NCBI RefSeq assembly: GCF_947494025.1
Contig: NZ_CANLTQ010000017.1
Coordinates: 1-58,737, forward strand
Reading direction: 5' to 3'
From: an uncultured Jannaschia sp.
Lineage (GTDB): Bacteria; Pseudomonadota; Alphaproteobacteria; Rhodobacterales; Rhodobacteraceae
DNA: 58,737 nucleotides
Shown: piece after piece, positions 28,084-37,310 of the stretch
Layout of the letters: every line of letters starts with the position of its first letter
Position numbering within the stretch: the first letter of the stretch is position 1
Made by a program: the position numbers and the translations under genes
The notes under the pieces: generated by a model
Told to the model about the DNA's origin: nothing
The model's input: only the letters and a program-made list of their open reading frames with translations
Databases searched by the model: none

Positions 28084-29517
28084 ATGCCCGATCACGACCA
28101 AAGCGCCCCGTTCCGTCCGTTCGAGACCACGCTGGACCGGGACGCGGCGCAGGACCTCCTGCGCGGAACGCTTCAGGGCGCCGACGACGGCGAGCTGTTC
28201 CTGGAACGCCGGCGCACGGAATCGGTCGTCTACGACGACGGCCGCGTCTCGAATGCGAGCTACGACGCCGCGGAGGGGTTCGGCCTGCGCGCGGTGCGCG
28301 GGGAGACGGCGGGATACGCGCATTCCACGGAGATCTCCGGGTCCGCGCTGCGACGCGCGGCGGAAACGGCCCGGCTCGCGGTGGGCGATGGCGGCGGAAC
28401 GCTGGCGGAGGCGCCGGCGCGGACCAATCGCAGGTTCTACGGCGACGCCGACCCGATCGCCGAGATCGCGTTCCCGGTCAAGATCGACATGCTGCGCGAG
28501 ATCGACGCCTTCGCCCGCGGGCTCGATCCGCGCGTGGTGCAGGTCTCCGCGACGGCCGCGGCCGGGCTGCAGGAGGTGGAGATCCTCCGGGCCGAAGGAC
28601 CGTCGGTGACCGATACGCGCCCGATGGTGCGCATGGGCGTTTCAGTCATCGTGGAGGCGAACGGACGCCGCGAATCCGGCAGCGCCAATGCTGGCGGTCG
28701 GATGGAGGCGAGCGGCCTTCTGACGACCGAGCGCTGGCAGACGCTGGCGCGCGAAGCGCTGCGAATCGCGGTGGTCAACCTGTCCTCCGTCGCCGCGCCC
28801 GCCGGAGTGATGGACGTTGTGCTCGGCCCCGGCTGGCCCGGCATTCTTCTCCACGAGGCGATCGGTCACGGGCTCGAGGGCGATTTCAACCGCAAGAACC
28901 AGTCGGCTTTCGCGGGTCTCCTGGGTCAGCGCATCGCGGCGCCGGGGGTCACCGTGCTCGACGACGGCACGATCCCCGACCGGCGCGGTTCGATCACCGT
29001 GGACGACGAGGGCACGCCGGGCGGGACGACCACGCTGATCGAGGACGGCATCCTCACGGGCTACATGCAGGACCGGCAGAACGCCCGCCTGATGGGCGTG
29101 GCCGCGACGGGCAACGGGCGGCGGCAGAGCTACGCGCACATGCCGATGCCGCGCATGACCAACACCTACATGCTGGGCGGGAACGCCGCGCCGGGCGACA
29201 TCCTGGCCGACCTGAAGGACGGCATCTACGCCGTGGGCTTCGGTGGCGGGCAGGTCGACATCACCAACGGCAAGTTCGTCTTCTCCTGCACGGAGGCCTA
29301 CCGCGTCCGCAACGGCGTCGTGGGCGAGCCGGTGCATGGCGCCACGCTTATCGGCGACGGGGCCACGGCGCTTCAGAAAATCCGCGCGATCGGCGACGAC
29401 ATGGCGGTCGATCCCGGCATGGGGAATTGCGGCAAGGCCGGTCAATGGGTGCCGGTCGGCGTGGGGCAGCCGACGCTCATGATCGGCGGGCTGACGGTGG
29501 GTGGCTCGGCGGCCTGA
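28084..29517 (+). CDS. tldD: metalloprotease TldD
   Basis: A 477-residue member of the TldD/PmbA family, which acts with TldE (PmbA) to process modified peptides such as microcin B17 and to degrade unfolded substrates. The zinc motif [11 protein letters not shown] (HExxxH) is at about residue 260, followed by the family blocks [33 protein letters not shown], and [18 protein letters not shown]. It is divergent from the cox operon across a 165-bp intergenic region. The partner tldE is not in the window. Confidence 0.95.
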   Translation: MPDHDQSAPFRPFETTLDRDAAQDLLRGTLQGADDGELFLERRRTESVVYDDGRVSNASYDAAEGFGLRAVRGETAGYAHSTEISGSALRRAAETARLAVGDGGGTLAEAPARTNRRFYGDADPIAEIAFPVKIDMLREIDAFARGLDPRVVQVSATAAAGLQEVEILRAEGPSVTDTRPMVRMGVSVIVEANGRRESGSANAGGRMEASGLLTTERWQTLAREALRIAVVNLSSVAAPAGVMDVVLGPGWPGILLHEAIGHGLEGDFNRKNQSAFAGLLGQRIAAPGVTVLDDGTIPDRRGSITVDDEGTPGGTTTLIEDGILTGYMQDRQNARLMGVAATGNGRRQSYAHMPMPRMTNTYMLGGNAAPGDILADLKDGIYAVGFGGGQVDITNGKFVFSCTEAYRVRNGVVGEPVHGATLIGDGATALQKIRAIGDDMAVDPGMGNCGKAGQWVPVGVGQPTLMIGGLTVGGSAA

Positions 29518-29562
29518 GCCGCCGTTAACGCCCCCGAAACCCCCGGCGCGCGAGATGCCGGG

Positions 29563-30750
29563 ATGGACTACGCGATTCCAGACGGGTTCCCGGGCCTTCC
29601 CGATGCGCTGGCCGAGCCGGCGCTGCCCGAGCTCGACGGACCGCCGAGCCAGGCGGAACTGTTCGCGCGTCTGCGCCTCGCCCGCTCGCGTCGCATCGGC
29701 CCGGCCACGTTCCGCCGCCTGATCGCCGAGCACGGAACGGGGATCGCCGCGCTGGAGGCGCTGCCCGGGATCGCGGCGAAGGCGGGGGATAGAAGCTACG
29801 TCCCCGCCGACGCGACGGCCATCCGCCGCGAGATCAAGGCGGCCAAGACGCAGGGCGCGCGTCTGCTCGCCCTCGGCGTGCCGGGCTATCCGACCCGCCT
29901 GGCGCAGATCGCAGACGCCCCCGCCGTTCTGTGGGCCGAGGGCGACACGGCGCGTCTGCTCCGCCGCTCCGTCGCGATCGTCGGCACGCGCAACGCCTCC
30001 TCGCTGGCGCGACGGATGGCCCGCGCGCTCGGCCGCGACCTCGCGAAGGAGGGCGTCGCGGTCGTCTCGGGGCTGGCCCGGGGTGTGGACGCGGTAGCGC
30101 ACGAGGCCGCGCTCGACGCGGCCGGCGCCGGGACGATCGCGGTCCATGCCGGCGGGCTCGACCGGGTCTACCCGGCGGAGAACGTTCCGCTCGCGGCCCG
30201 GATCGCGGCGGAGGGGCTGTCGCTCAGCGAGCGCGCCTTCGGTCTCGCCCCGCAGGCGCGCGACTTCCCGCGTCGCAACCGCATCGTCTCGGGGTTGTCG
30301 CAGGCCGTCGTGGTGGTCGAGGCCGCGGCAAAGTCGGGCTCGATGATCACCGCGCGGAACGGGCTCGATCAGGGGCGCGAGGTGCTGGCGGTGCCGGGCC
30401 ATCCGTTCGACGGGCGCGCCTCGGGCTGCAACCTCCTGCTGCGCGACGGCGCGACGCTCGTGCGGGGCGTCGACGACATCCTCGAGGTGCTCGACGCGCT
30501 CGCCGGCGACCCGGCGCCCTACCCTGCGTCGCCTCCGCCTGCCCCTGCGCCGACCCCGGAACCGGTCGCCTCCGACGAGCTGGCGCGCCGCGTCCTGAAC
30601 CTGCTTTCGCCCGTCCCGACCCCCGAGGACCAGCTTCTGCGTGACCTCCCCGCCCCCGTTCCGGCGGGCACGCTCGCCGCGCTTCTGTCGGAGATGGAAC
30701 TCGGCGGACACATCGCGCGCCGGCCCGGCGGCGGGCTCGTCAGACTGTGA
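29563..30750 (+). CDS. dprA: DNA processing protein DprA
   Basis: Binds incoming single-stranded DNA and loads RecA in natural transformation; also present in non-competent bacteria. The 395-residue product has an N-terminal SAM-like region (ARSRRIGPATFRRLIAEHG), the Rossmann DprA core with VAIVGTRNASSLARRMAR, VVSGLARGVDAVAHEAAL and FPRRNRIVSGLS. A C-terminal winged-helix domain follows a Pro-rich linker (about residues 320-335). It is followed 138 bp later by topA, the dprA-topA order seen in many bacteria. Confidence 0.95.
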   Translation: MDYAIPDGFPGLPDALAEPALPELDGPPSQAELFARLRLARSRRIGPATFRRLIAEHGTGIAALEALPGIAAKAGDRSYVPADATAIRREIKAAKTQGARLLALGVPGYPTRLAQIADAPAVLWAEGDTARLLRRSVAIVGTRNASSLARRMARALGRDLAKEGVAVVSGLARGVDAVAHEAALDAAGAGTIAVHAGGLDRVYPAENVPLAARIAAEGLSLSERAFGLAPQARDFPRRNRIVSGLSQAVVVVEAAAKSGSMITARNGLDQGREVLAVPGHPFDGRASGCNLLLRDGATLVRGVDDILEVLDALAGDPAPYPASPPPAPAPTPEPVASDELARRVLNLLSPVPTPEDQLLRDLPAPVPAGTLAALLSEMELGGHIARRPGGGLVRL

Positions 30751-30772
30751 GGATCGGCCCGGCCGGGGCGCA

Positions 30773-30802
30773 TTGACATCCTCCACCGACCGCCCACATG
30801 GT
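30773..30802 (+). promoter_or_regulatory. possible sigma-70 type promoter for topA
   Basis: A perfect TTGACA at 30773 is followed after 18 bases by CATGGT, a weak -10 match, in the 138-bp gap between dprA and topA. It would give topA its own transcript, with a leader of about 80 bases. The -10 element is poor, so this is only a candidate. Confidence 0.3.
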
Positions 30803-30887
30803 CCCCGGCCCAAGAAGGCAGCCCGGTGCCGAAGACCTCCGGACGGCCGGACAGGCCCAAAACGAAGCAGTCCCGAGGTTCCCCCGC

Positions 30888-33584
30888 ATGCCCGTCGTCG
30901 TCGTCGAATCCCCGGCCAAGGCCAAGACCATCAATGGCTATCTCGGCCGCGACTACACCGTGCTGGCGAGCTACGGCCACGTTCGCGATCTCGTGGGCAA
31001 GGACGGCTCCGTCGATCCCGAGCACGGTTTCGACATGACGTGGGAAATTCCTACCGACTCGCGCAAGCATCTGAAGGCCATCGCGGACGCGCTGGCCGAC
31101 GATCCGAACCTCATTCTCGCCACCGACCCCGACCGCGAGGGCGAGGCGATCTCCTGGCACCTGCAGGAAGCGCTGATGAAGCGGAAGGCGCTCAAGAAGG
31201 ACACGCCGGTCCGCCGCGTGGCCTTCAATGCGATCACCAAGACCGCCGTGCAGCAGGCGATCGAGAACCCCCGCGACATCGACACGCCGCTCGTGCATGC
31301 CTACCTCGCCCGCCGCGCGCTCGACTACCTCGTGGGATTCAACCTTTCCCCCGTGCTGTGGCGAAAGCTGCCCGGATCGCGCTCCGCCGGGCGCGTGCAA
31401 TCGGTCTGCCTGCGCCTCGTGGTGGAGCGGGAGATGGAGATCGAGGCCTTCGATGCGCGGGAATACTGGTCCGTCCGCGCCATGCTGGAGACGCCGCGGG
31501 GCCAGAGCTTCGAGGCGCGGCTCGTGGCGCTCGACGGGCGCAAGCTCGACCGCTTCGACCTCGCCGACGCGACGCAGGCGGAGCTTGCCGTTCAGGCGGT
31601 GGAAAGCCGCGACCTCGCCGTCCATTCGGTGGAGGCCAAGCCGGCCAACCGCAACCCGAGCCCGCCTTTCATGACCTCGACCTTGCAACAGGAAGCGAGC
31701 CGGAAGTTCGGCATGGGCGCCAAGGCCTGCATGTCGACGGCGCAGCGTCTCTACGAGCAGGGCCTCATCACCTACATGCGGACCGACGGCATCGACATGG
31801 CGCCCGAAGCCGTCGCCGGCGCGCGCGACGCCATCGCGGCGCGCTATGGCAAGGACTACGTCCCGGCCGAGCCGCGCATCTACAAGAACAAGGCCAAGAA
31901 CGCGCAGGAGGCGCACGAATGCGTGCGTCCGACCGACATGACCAAGGCCGCCGCCGACCTCAAGCTGGAGAAGGACCAGCGGCAGCTCTACGACCTGATC
32001 TGGAAGCGCACGCTGGCGAGCCAGATGGCCGCCGCGAAGCTGGAGCGGACCACGGTGACGATCCGCGACCGCAACGCGCAGGTGGAGCTGCGCGCCACCG
32101 GGCAGGTCGTGATCTTCGACGGCTTCATGAAGGTCTATACGGAAGGCCGCGACGATGAGGCGGAGAGCGGCGACGACCGCCGCCTGCCCGCGATCCACGA
32201 GGGTGACGCCGCGAAGAAGGTGGCGGCCTATGCGGAAGAGACCTCCGACAGCGAGCTGATCCGCGCGCCGTCCGACGCCGTTCTGGGCCAACAGCACTTT
32301 ACCCAGCCGCCGCCCCGCTACACCGAGGCGACGCTGGTGAAGCGCATGGAGGAGCTCGGCATCGGGCGCCCCTCCACCTATGCCTCGATCCTTTCGACCA
32401 TCGTCGACCGCGGCTACGTGCGGAAGGACGGCAACCGCCTTTTCCCCGAGGATCAGGGCCGTCTGGTGACGGCGTTCCTGTCGAACTACTTCCGCAAATA
32501 TGTAGGCTACGACTTCACCGCCGCGCTCGAGCAGGAGCTCGACGAGGTGTCGGCGGGCGACAAGGACTACAAGGACGTGCTCGACCGCTTCTGGCGGGAC
32601 TTCTCGGCCGCCATCGGGGAGACGTCGGAACTTCGCATCACCGACGTGCTCGAGAAGATCAACGAGGTGCTTGAGCCGCATCTCTTCCCCGACCGCGGCG
32701 ACGGCACCGATCCGCGGCTTTGCCCGAATTGCGGCGAGGGCCGCCTGTCGATGCGGACGGCCCGCTCGGGCGGCGCCTTCATCGGTTGCTCGAACTATCC
32801 CGAATGCCGCTACACCCGGCCCTTCGCCCCGCCGGGCGGCGACGAGGGCAGCGCGCCGGTCGGCGACACGATGCTGGGCGTCGAACCGGAGAGCGGGCTC
32901 GAGGTGTGGCTCAGGACCGGCCGGTTCGGCCCCTACGTCCAGCTGGGCGAGGCGACCGAGGAGAACCCGAAGCCGAAGCGGTCGAGCCTGCCCAAGGCAT
33001 GGGCGCCCGACGCGGTCGATCTGGACCGGGCGCTGCAACTCCTGTCGCTGCCCCGCCATGTCGGCGCGCATCCCGAGGACGGCGCGGACATCGAGACCAA
33101 TCTGGGCCGCTACGGACCCTACGTACGCTGGAACAAGGTCTACGCGAACCTGCCCGACGAGGAGGAGATCTTCACCATCGGCATGAACCGCGCCGTCGAG
33201 GTGCTGGCCGAGAAGCTCGCCTCCCGCGGGCGGCGCGGTCAGGCGGCGGCGCCGTTGCGCGAGCTGGGCGAGCATCCCGAGAACGGCGGACCGGTCAACG
33301 TCATGGAAGGCCGTTATGGCCCCTACGTGAAGTGGGAGAAGGTCAATGCCACGCTCCCGAAGGACGTCTCCCCCGAGGAGGTGACGATGGCGCAGGCGGT
33401 CGAACTGATCGCCGCCAAGGCCACGAAGTCGCCCAAGCGCAAGACCGCCACCAAGAAGGCCGCCCCGAAGAAAAACGCGGCGAAGTCGACCGCCAAGAAG
33501 CCGGCGGCCAAGAAGGTTCCGGCGAAGACCGCGACGCGCAAGAAGGCGGCGTCGAAGACCGCGGAGGACGCCGGCGGGACTTGA
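30888..33584 (+). CDS. topA: DNA topoisomerase I
   Basis: Type IA topoisomerase that relaxes negative supercoils. The 898-residue product starts with the Toprim domain (VVVESPAKAKTINGYLG, then ATDPDREGEAISWHL), continues through SAGRVQSVCLRLV, and has the catalytic Tyr in LITYMRTDG at about residue 300. C-terminal to this is a zinc ribbon (CPNCGEGRLSM to CSNYPECRYTRPF) and several topoisomerase C-terminal repeats containing GRYGPYV. The last 50 residues are a Lys/Ala-rich tail that likely adds non-specific DNA binding. The start ATG at 30888 gives the standard MPVVVVESPAKA N-terminus. Confidence 0.97.
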   Translation: MPVVVVESPAKAKTINGYLGRDYTVLASYGHVRDLVGKDGSVDPEHGFDMTWEIPTDSRKHLKAIADALADDPNLILATDPDREGEAISWHLQEALMKRKALKKDTPVRRVAFNAITKTAVQQAIENPRDIDTPLVHAYLARRALDYLVGFNLSPVLWRKLPGSRSAGRVQSVCLRLVVEREMEIEAFDAREYWSVRAMLETPRGQSFEARLVALDGRKLDRFDLADATQAELAVQAVESRDLAVHSVEAKPANRNPSPPFMTSTLQQEASRKFGMGAKACMSTAQRLYEQGLITYMRTDGIDMAPEAVAGARDAIAARYGKDYVPAEPRIYKNKAKNAQEAHECVRPTDMTKAAADLKLEKDQRQLYDLIWKRTLASQMAAAKLERTTVTIRDRNAQVELRATGQVVIFDGFMKVYTEGRDDEAESGDDRRLPAIHEGDAAKKVAAYAEETSDSELIRAPSDAVLGQQHFTQPPPRYTEATLVKRMEELGIGRPSTYASILSTIVDRGYVRKDGNRLFPEDQGRLVTAFLSNYFRKYVGYDFTAALEQELDEVSAGDKDYKDVLDRFWRDFSAAIGETSELRITDVLEKINEVLEPHLFPDRGDGTDPRLCPNCGEGRLSMRTARSGGAFIGCSNYPECRYTRPFAPPGGDEGSAPVGDTMLGVEPESGLEVWLRTGRFGPYVQLGEATEENPKPKRSSLPKAWAPDAVDLDRALQLLSLPRHVGAHPEDGADIETNLGRYGPYVRWNKVYANLPDEEEIFTIGMNRAVEVLAEKLASRGRRGQAAAPLRELGEHPENGGPVNVMEGRYGPYVKWEKVNATLPKDVSPEEVTMAQAVELIAAKATKSPKRKTATKKAAPKKNAAKSTAKKPAAKKVPAKTATRKKAASKTAEDAGGT

Positions 33585-33655
33585 GCCGGAACGTGCCCGC
33601 ACATGGCGGCACGGCGGCGCTTGAAACGCCCCGTGCCGCCTGCGACATGGGGCGC

Positions 33656-34249
33656 ATGACAAGCCTGCCGCCCCTTCGGGCCCGTCCCGACGTCACCGAG
33701 TTCCTGCTGACCCGCCGCTCGCGTCCGGCCAAGACGCTGGCCGCACCCCGCCCCGACCGCACGGCACTGGAGCCAATCCTCGCCGCCGCGCTTCGCGTGC
33801 CGGACCATGGCAAGCTGGAGCCGTGGCGGCTCGTCGTGCTGTCGGATGCGGCGCTGGGACGTCTCGCCGACCTGACCGCGCGGATGGGATCGGCCCGCGA
33901 TCTGGACCCGGACAAGGTGGCGAAGGCCGAGGCGATGTTCCGTGACGCGCCGCTGATGGTTGCCGTGATCGCCGCGCCGCAGCCCTCCAGCAAGGTGCCT
34001 GAAATAGAGCAGACGCTGAGCGCCGGGGCCGTCTGCCTCGGCATGCTGAACGCCGCGCAGGCGGCGGGCTGGGGCGCGAACTGGCTGACCGGATGGATGG
34101 CGACGGACCGCGACTGGCTCGGTGCGGGCCTGCTACTCGCCCCCGGCGAATGGGTCGCGGGCTTCGTCGTGATCGGAAGCGAGACCGTCGCCCCGCCCGA
34201 CCGGCCGCGCCCGGACCTCGCGCGGCTGACGGAGTGGCGGAACGCGTGA
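33656..34249 (+). CDS. nitroreductase family protein
   Basis: A 197-residue FMN-dependent NAD(P)H oxidoreductase, YdjA-like. It has the N-terminal FLLTRRSRPAKTLAAP, the FMN-contacting RVPDHGKLEPWRLVVL, AGAVCLGMLNAAQAAGWGANWLTG, and the terminal PGEWVAGFVVIGSE. The natural substrate is unknown. The ATG at 33656 is preferred; an in-frame ATG at 33647 is also possible. It overlaps the EI24 gene by 4 bases (GTGA). Confidence 0.9.
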   Translation: MTSLPPLRARPDVTEFLLTRRSRPAKTLAAPRPDRTALEPILAAALRVPDHGKLEPWRLVVLSDAALGRLADLTARMGSARDLDPDKVAKAEAMFRDAPLMVAVIAAPQPSSKVPEIEQTLSAGAVCLGMLNAAQAAGWGANWLTGWMATDRDWLGAGLLLAPGEWVAGFVVIGSETVAPPDRPRPDLARLTEWRNA

Positions 34250-34953
34250 TCAACGATATCCTGCGCGCCGTGAGCCAGCTGGGCGATCCGCGCTTCCGCA
34301 ACGTCCTGCTGACCGGGGTCGCGGCCTCGCTGTTCCTGCTCGTGACCTTCTCCGCGATCCTGATCTGGGGCGCGACCTGGCTTGTCGGGCCGGTCGTGAC
34401 GCTGCCCTGGATCGGCGAGGTCACGTGGCTCGATAATGCCGCGGGCTGGGCGCTGGTGCCGTTCACGTTGATCGCGTCGGTCTTTCTGATGGTCCCGGTC
34501 GCCTCCGCCTTCACCGGCCTGATGCTCGAGACCGTGGCCGACGCGGTGGAGGACCGTCATTACCCCCACCTGCCGCCCGCCCGCGGCATCGGCTGGGGTG
34601 AGACGATCCGGGAAAGCCTTGGCTTTCTCCTCCTCGTGATCCTCGTGAATGCGGGGGCGCTGGTCGCCTACCTTTTCCTCGCGCCCTTCGCGCTCCTGAT
34701 CTTCTGGGCGGTGAACGGCTTCCTGCTCGGGCGGGAATACGCCCAGATGGTCGCGCTGCGCCGGATGACGCGGGCGGAAGCGGCGGGGTTCCGGACGCGT
34801 CACCGGGCGCGGATCTGGCTTACGGGTGTGATGATGGCCATTCCGCTGTCGGTGCCGGTCCTGAACCTTCTGGTGCCGGTGGTGGGCGCGGCGACCTTCA
34901 CCCACCTCTTCCACCGTCTCTGGCGGCCTAGCCGAAGGCCGGCCGCCCGGTGA
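34246..34953 (+). CDS. EI24 domain membrane protein (CysZ-like)
   Basis: A 235-residue inner-membrane protein of the EI24/CysZ family with about four to five hydrophobic segments: VLLTGVAASLFLLVTFSAIL, WALVPFTLIASVFLMVPVASAF, LGFLLLVILVNAGALVAYLFL, FALLIFWAVNGFLL and a C-terminal VPVLNLLVPVVGAATFTHLFH. CysZ is a sulfate channel; alphaproteobacterial relatives are less well characterised, so transport of sulfate is only possible. It starts with GTG at 34246 overlapping the nitroreductase stop. Its 3' end overlaps the convergent DUF1467 gene by 26 bases. Confidence 0.85.
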   Translation: MINDILRAVSQLGDPRFRNVLLTGVAASLFLLVTFSAILIWGATWLVGPVVTLPWIGEVTWLDNAAGWALVPFTLIASVFLMVPVASAFTGLMLETVADAVEDRHYPHLPPARGIGWGETIRESLGFLLLVILVNAGALVAYLFLAPFALLIFWAVNGFLLGREYAQMVALRRMTRAEAAGFRTRHRARIWLTGVMMAIPLSVPVLNLLVPVVGAATFTHLFHRLWRPSRRPAAR

Positions 34954-35206
34954 TCCAGCGCAGGTCGTCGATGCCGATCCGCCCCGACAGGATCACCCAG
35001 ACGAGCGGTGCCCAGATCGCGAGCGCGATCAGCGTGGCCCAGAACACCCGCCGGCCGAGACGGAACTCTGCCGGGCTGTCCCAGTGCGTGCCCCGGATGC
35101 GCGCGCCCCGGTCGCCTTGCGTGTCGTGGCCGACCTGCAGACCGACGAGGAACACCATCGCCCAGACCATCGCGTAAAGAACGAAGGCGGAGAAGTAGCC
35201 GATCAT
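34928..35206 (-). CDS. DUF1467 family membrane protein
   Basis: A 92-residue protein with two membrane helices (FSAFVLYAMVWAMVFLVGL and VFWATLIALAIWAPLVWVIL) separated by a polar loop with the family-typical VGHDTQGDRGARIRGTHWDSPAEF. DUF1467 proteins have no known function and are common in alphaproteobacteria next to methylmalonyl-CoA epimerase, as here. Its start overlaps the epimerase stop by 4 bases (ATGA). Confidence 0.88.
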   Translation of the reverse strand: MIGYFSAFVLYAMVWAMVFLVGLQVGHDTQGDRGARIRGTHWDSPAEFRLGRRVFWATLIALAIWAPLVWVILSGRIGIDDLRWITGRPAFG

Positions 35207-35613
35207 GCCGGCACCTGCTCGAGCTCGACGAGCGTGCCGTCGAAATCCTTCGGATGCAGGAAGATCACCGGGTTGCCGTGCGCACCGATCCGGGGCGTCC
35301 CGTCGCCCAGCACGCGCGCCCCGTCCGCGACCAGACGGTCGCGGGCCGCCGCCACGTCCTCGACCTCGTAGCAGACGTGGTGGATGCCGCCCGAAGGGTT
35401 CTTGGCGAGGAACGCGGCGATCGGGCTCCCCTCGCCCAAGGGGTGCAGCAGCTCGATCTTTGTGTTCGGCAGCTCGACGAACACGAGGGTCACGCCGTGA
35501 TCGGGCTCGTCCTGCGGCGCGCCCACATGCGCGCCAAGCGCATCGCGGTAACGGCGCGCGGCCGCGTCGAGATCGGGCACGGCAATGGCCACGTGGTTGA
35601 GCTTGCCGATCAT
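35203..35613 (-). CDS. mce: methylmalonyl-CoA epimerase
   Basis: Interconverts (S)- and (R)-methylmalonyl-CoA (and ethylmalonyl-CoA in organisms with that pathway). The 136-residue vicinal-oxygen-chelate protein begins IGKLNHVAIAVPDLDAAAR with the metal-binding His. It has VFVELPNTKIELLHPLGE, GGIHHVCYEVEDV, and the terminal VIFLHPKDFDGTLVELEQ with the metal Glu. Together with meaB at 3480-4463 it implies a methylmalonyl-CoA mutase route elsewhere in the genome. Confidence 0.95.
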   Translation of the reverse strand: MIGKLNHVAIAVPDLDAAARRYRDALGAHVGAPQDEPDHGVTLVFVELPNTKIELLHPLGEGSPIAAFLAKNPSGGIHHVCYEVEDVAAARDRLVADGARVLGDGTPRIGAHGNPVIFLHPKDFDGTLVELEQVPA

Positions 35614-35752
35614 CTCAGGCGCCTCCGACGCGGTCCGGAACGTCCGGCGGTTATGGAACGCGCCCGCGCTATCGGCAAGGTCGTCGCATATGTTCATTTT
35701 CTGTTAGGGTGTTTCCGTAATTGTTCTGGTGAAGATTCTAGGAGAATCCGCC

Positions 35753-36466
35753 GTGCCCGAAACCGATCCGCCGAACCCGCCCATGATGCCCCGTCCCGTC
35801 CCGACCGCGCAGCGGCCGTTGCTCGGCCAGACGGTGCTTCTCGTCGAGGATAGCCGATACGCGTCCGAGGCGGTCCGGCTTCTGGCGCTGCGGTCCGGGG
35901 CGCGCATCCGCCGGGCGGATTGCGTGGCATCGGCGGAACGGCATCTCGGCACCTACCGCGCAGGCATCGCCATCGTGGACCTCGGCCTGCCCGACGGTGA
36001 CGGGCTGACGCTCATCCGCACGCTCGCCAATGCCAAGCAGCGGCCGGCGGCGCTGCTCGCCACGTCCGGCCAAGCGCGCGCCGATGTGGAGGCCGAGGCC
36101 ATGGCCGCCGGCGCGGACGGCTTTCTCGCGAAGCCGATCGAAAGCCTCGCGGCGTTCCAGCAGGCGATCCTGAAGCACCTGCCCGCCGAGGAACATCCGA
36201 GGGGCCCGCGCGCCATGCCCGGCGACACGGTCGAGCCCGACCCGCTCGCCCTGTCGGAAGACCTCGTCTATGCGGAGCGCATGCTGGGCGACGACTCGAT
36301 CGCCCCCAGCTACGTCGCGAATTTCCTGGCCGGGCTGGCCCGCACGAAGAACGACGCCGATTTCCTCGCCGAGACCAAAACGCTCGCGGCAAGCAACATC
36401 GAGGATCTCCGTCCGCAGCTGCGGGCGCTGATCGCCCGCCGGCTCGGCGCCAGAAAGGTCGTCTAG
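35753..36466 (+). CDS. response regulator receiver protein with uncharacterised C-terminal domain
   Basis: A 237-residue protein with a CheY-like receiver at about residues 25-145: VLLVEDSRYASEAVRLL (acidic pocket), the phosphoacceptor Asp in IAIVDLGLPDGDG, the Ser/Thr switch in LLATSGQ, and the conserved Lys in GFLAKPI. No DNA-binding or GGDEF output domain follows. Instead about 75 residues form an alpha-helical segment (SEDLVYAERMLGDDSIAPSY onward) of unknown role. The GTG start at 35753 is supported by AGGAGA 8 bases upstream. It is a single gene with no adjacent kinase, convergent with a GNAT gene. Confidence 0.85.
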   Translation: MPETDPPNPPMMPRPVPTAQRPLLGQTVLLVEDSRYASEAVRLLALRSGARIRRADCVASAERHLGTYRAGIAIVDLGLPDGDGLTLIRTLANAKQRPAALLATSGQARADVEAEAMAAGADGFLAKPIESLAAFQQAILKHLPAEEHPRGPRAMPGDTVEPDPLALSEDLVYAERMLGDDSIAPSYVANFLAGLARTKNDADFLAETKTLAASNIEDLRPQLRALIARRLGARKVV

Positions 36467-37116
36467 CGCCGAAGCGGCGCCCGCTGCCGGCCGGCCGCGT
36501 CGAAGTTCTCCGGATCCAGCCATGCCAGATGGGCGGCGCGGATCGCCGGCCAGTCTCCGTCGACGATGGCGAACCAGGCCGTATCCCGGTTGCGGCCCTT
36601 CACGACCATATGCTGCCGAAACGTGCCCTCGTAGGTGAAGCCCAGCCGCTCCGCCGCGCGCCGGCTCGGCGCGTTCCCGGCGTCGCACTTCCATTCGACT
36701 CGTCGGAAGCCGGCCGCGATGGCGTGGCCGATCATCAGATGCACGGCCTCCGTGGATGCGGAGGTGCGCTGGAGGCCGGGCGAGAAGGCGATGTTGCCGA
36801 TCTCGATCACGCCGTTCGCCGGGTCGATACGCATGAACGACGCAACGCCCGTCCACCCCGCCGCGCCCCTGACCGCGTAATAGACGGGATCCGGGCTCAA
36901 GGCGGCTCCCTCCGCCCAGAGGCGGTAGAGGTCGGGCTCGGGGAACGGGCCATAGGGCATGTAGACCCAATGCGCGGCGCCCGTCGGGTTGGCGGCGTGC
37001 AGCGCATCCGCGTGCAGATCGACCGACAGGCGCTCGAGCCGGGTGTGCCGGCCCTCCAGCACGTCGGGGGCCGACCACTCGAGCGGTGTCCAGTCCGATA
37101 GCTCCGTCATCGCCAT
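36463..37116 (-). CDS. GNAT N-acetyltransferase
   Basis: A 217-residue RimJ/RimL-like acetyltransferase. It has the N-terminal TRLERLSVDLHADALHAAN, GAAHWVYMPYGPFPEPDLY, then IEIGNIAFSPGLQRTSASTEA with the acetyl-CoA-binding turn, and the NAPSRRAAERLGFTYEGTFRQHM block, a sequence pattern shared with N-terminal acetyltransferases. The substrate is unknown. Its stop overlaps the convergent response regulator end by 4 bases. Starts at 37116 or at the ATG two codons later. Confidence 0.88.
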   Translation of the reverse strand: MAMTELSDWTPLEWSAPDVLEGRHTRLERLSVDLHADALHAANPTGAAHWVYMPYGPFPEPDLYRLWAEGAALSPDPVYYAVRGAAGWTGVASFMRIDPANGVIEIGNIAFSPGLQRTSASTEAVHLMIGHAIAAGFRRVEWKCDAGNAPSRRAAERLGFTYEGTFRQHMVVKGRNRDTAWFAIVDGDWPAIRAAHLAWLDPENFDAAGRQRAPLRR

Positions 37117-37310
37117 GCCCCTCCGGCATCGTTCGGTCCGACACTAATCTATCCACAAGGCGCCGAAAACGCAGCAAAGTTGTGGAGAACCGAAGCGCGC
37201 GCTTTACAGGGCGATTTGTGACGCTAACCATATGTTGTGTGGACATTCCGGGAACGGTCATACGGATCGTGATACCCCCAAGTCCTATGGTACGCGCGAA
37301 GGGGAGCCTC

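Noticed and set aside
33420-33584. Lys/Ala repeat in topA considered as a separate histone-like gene
   Set aside because: It is in frame with topA with no internal start and stop that would support an independent gene.
28642-33662. Very long minus-strand open frames opposite tldD, dprA and topA
   Set aside because: High GC keeps antisense frames open. The residues are Arg/Gly/His-rich and carry no family motifs, while the plus strand has clear TldD, DprA and TopA.
32720-34249. Extended open frame running through the end of topA into the nitroreductase gene
   Set aside because: Only the part from 33656 encodes the nitroreductase; the earlier part is out of frame with topA and is a shadow.
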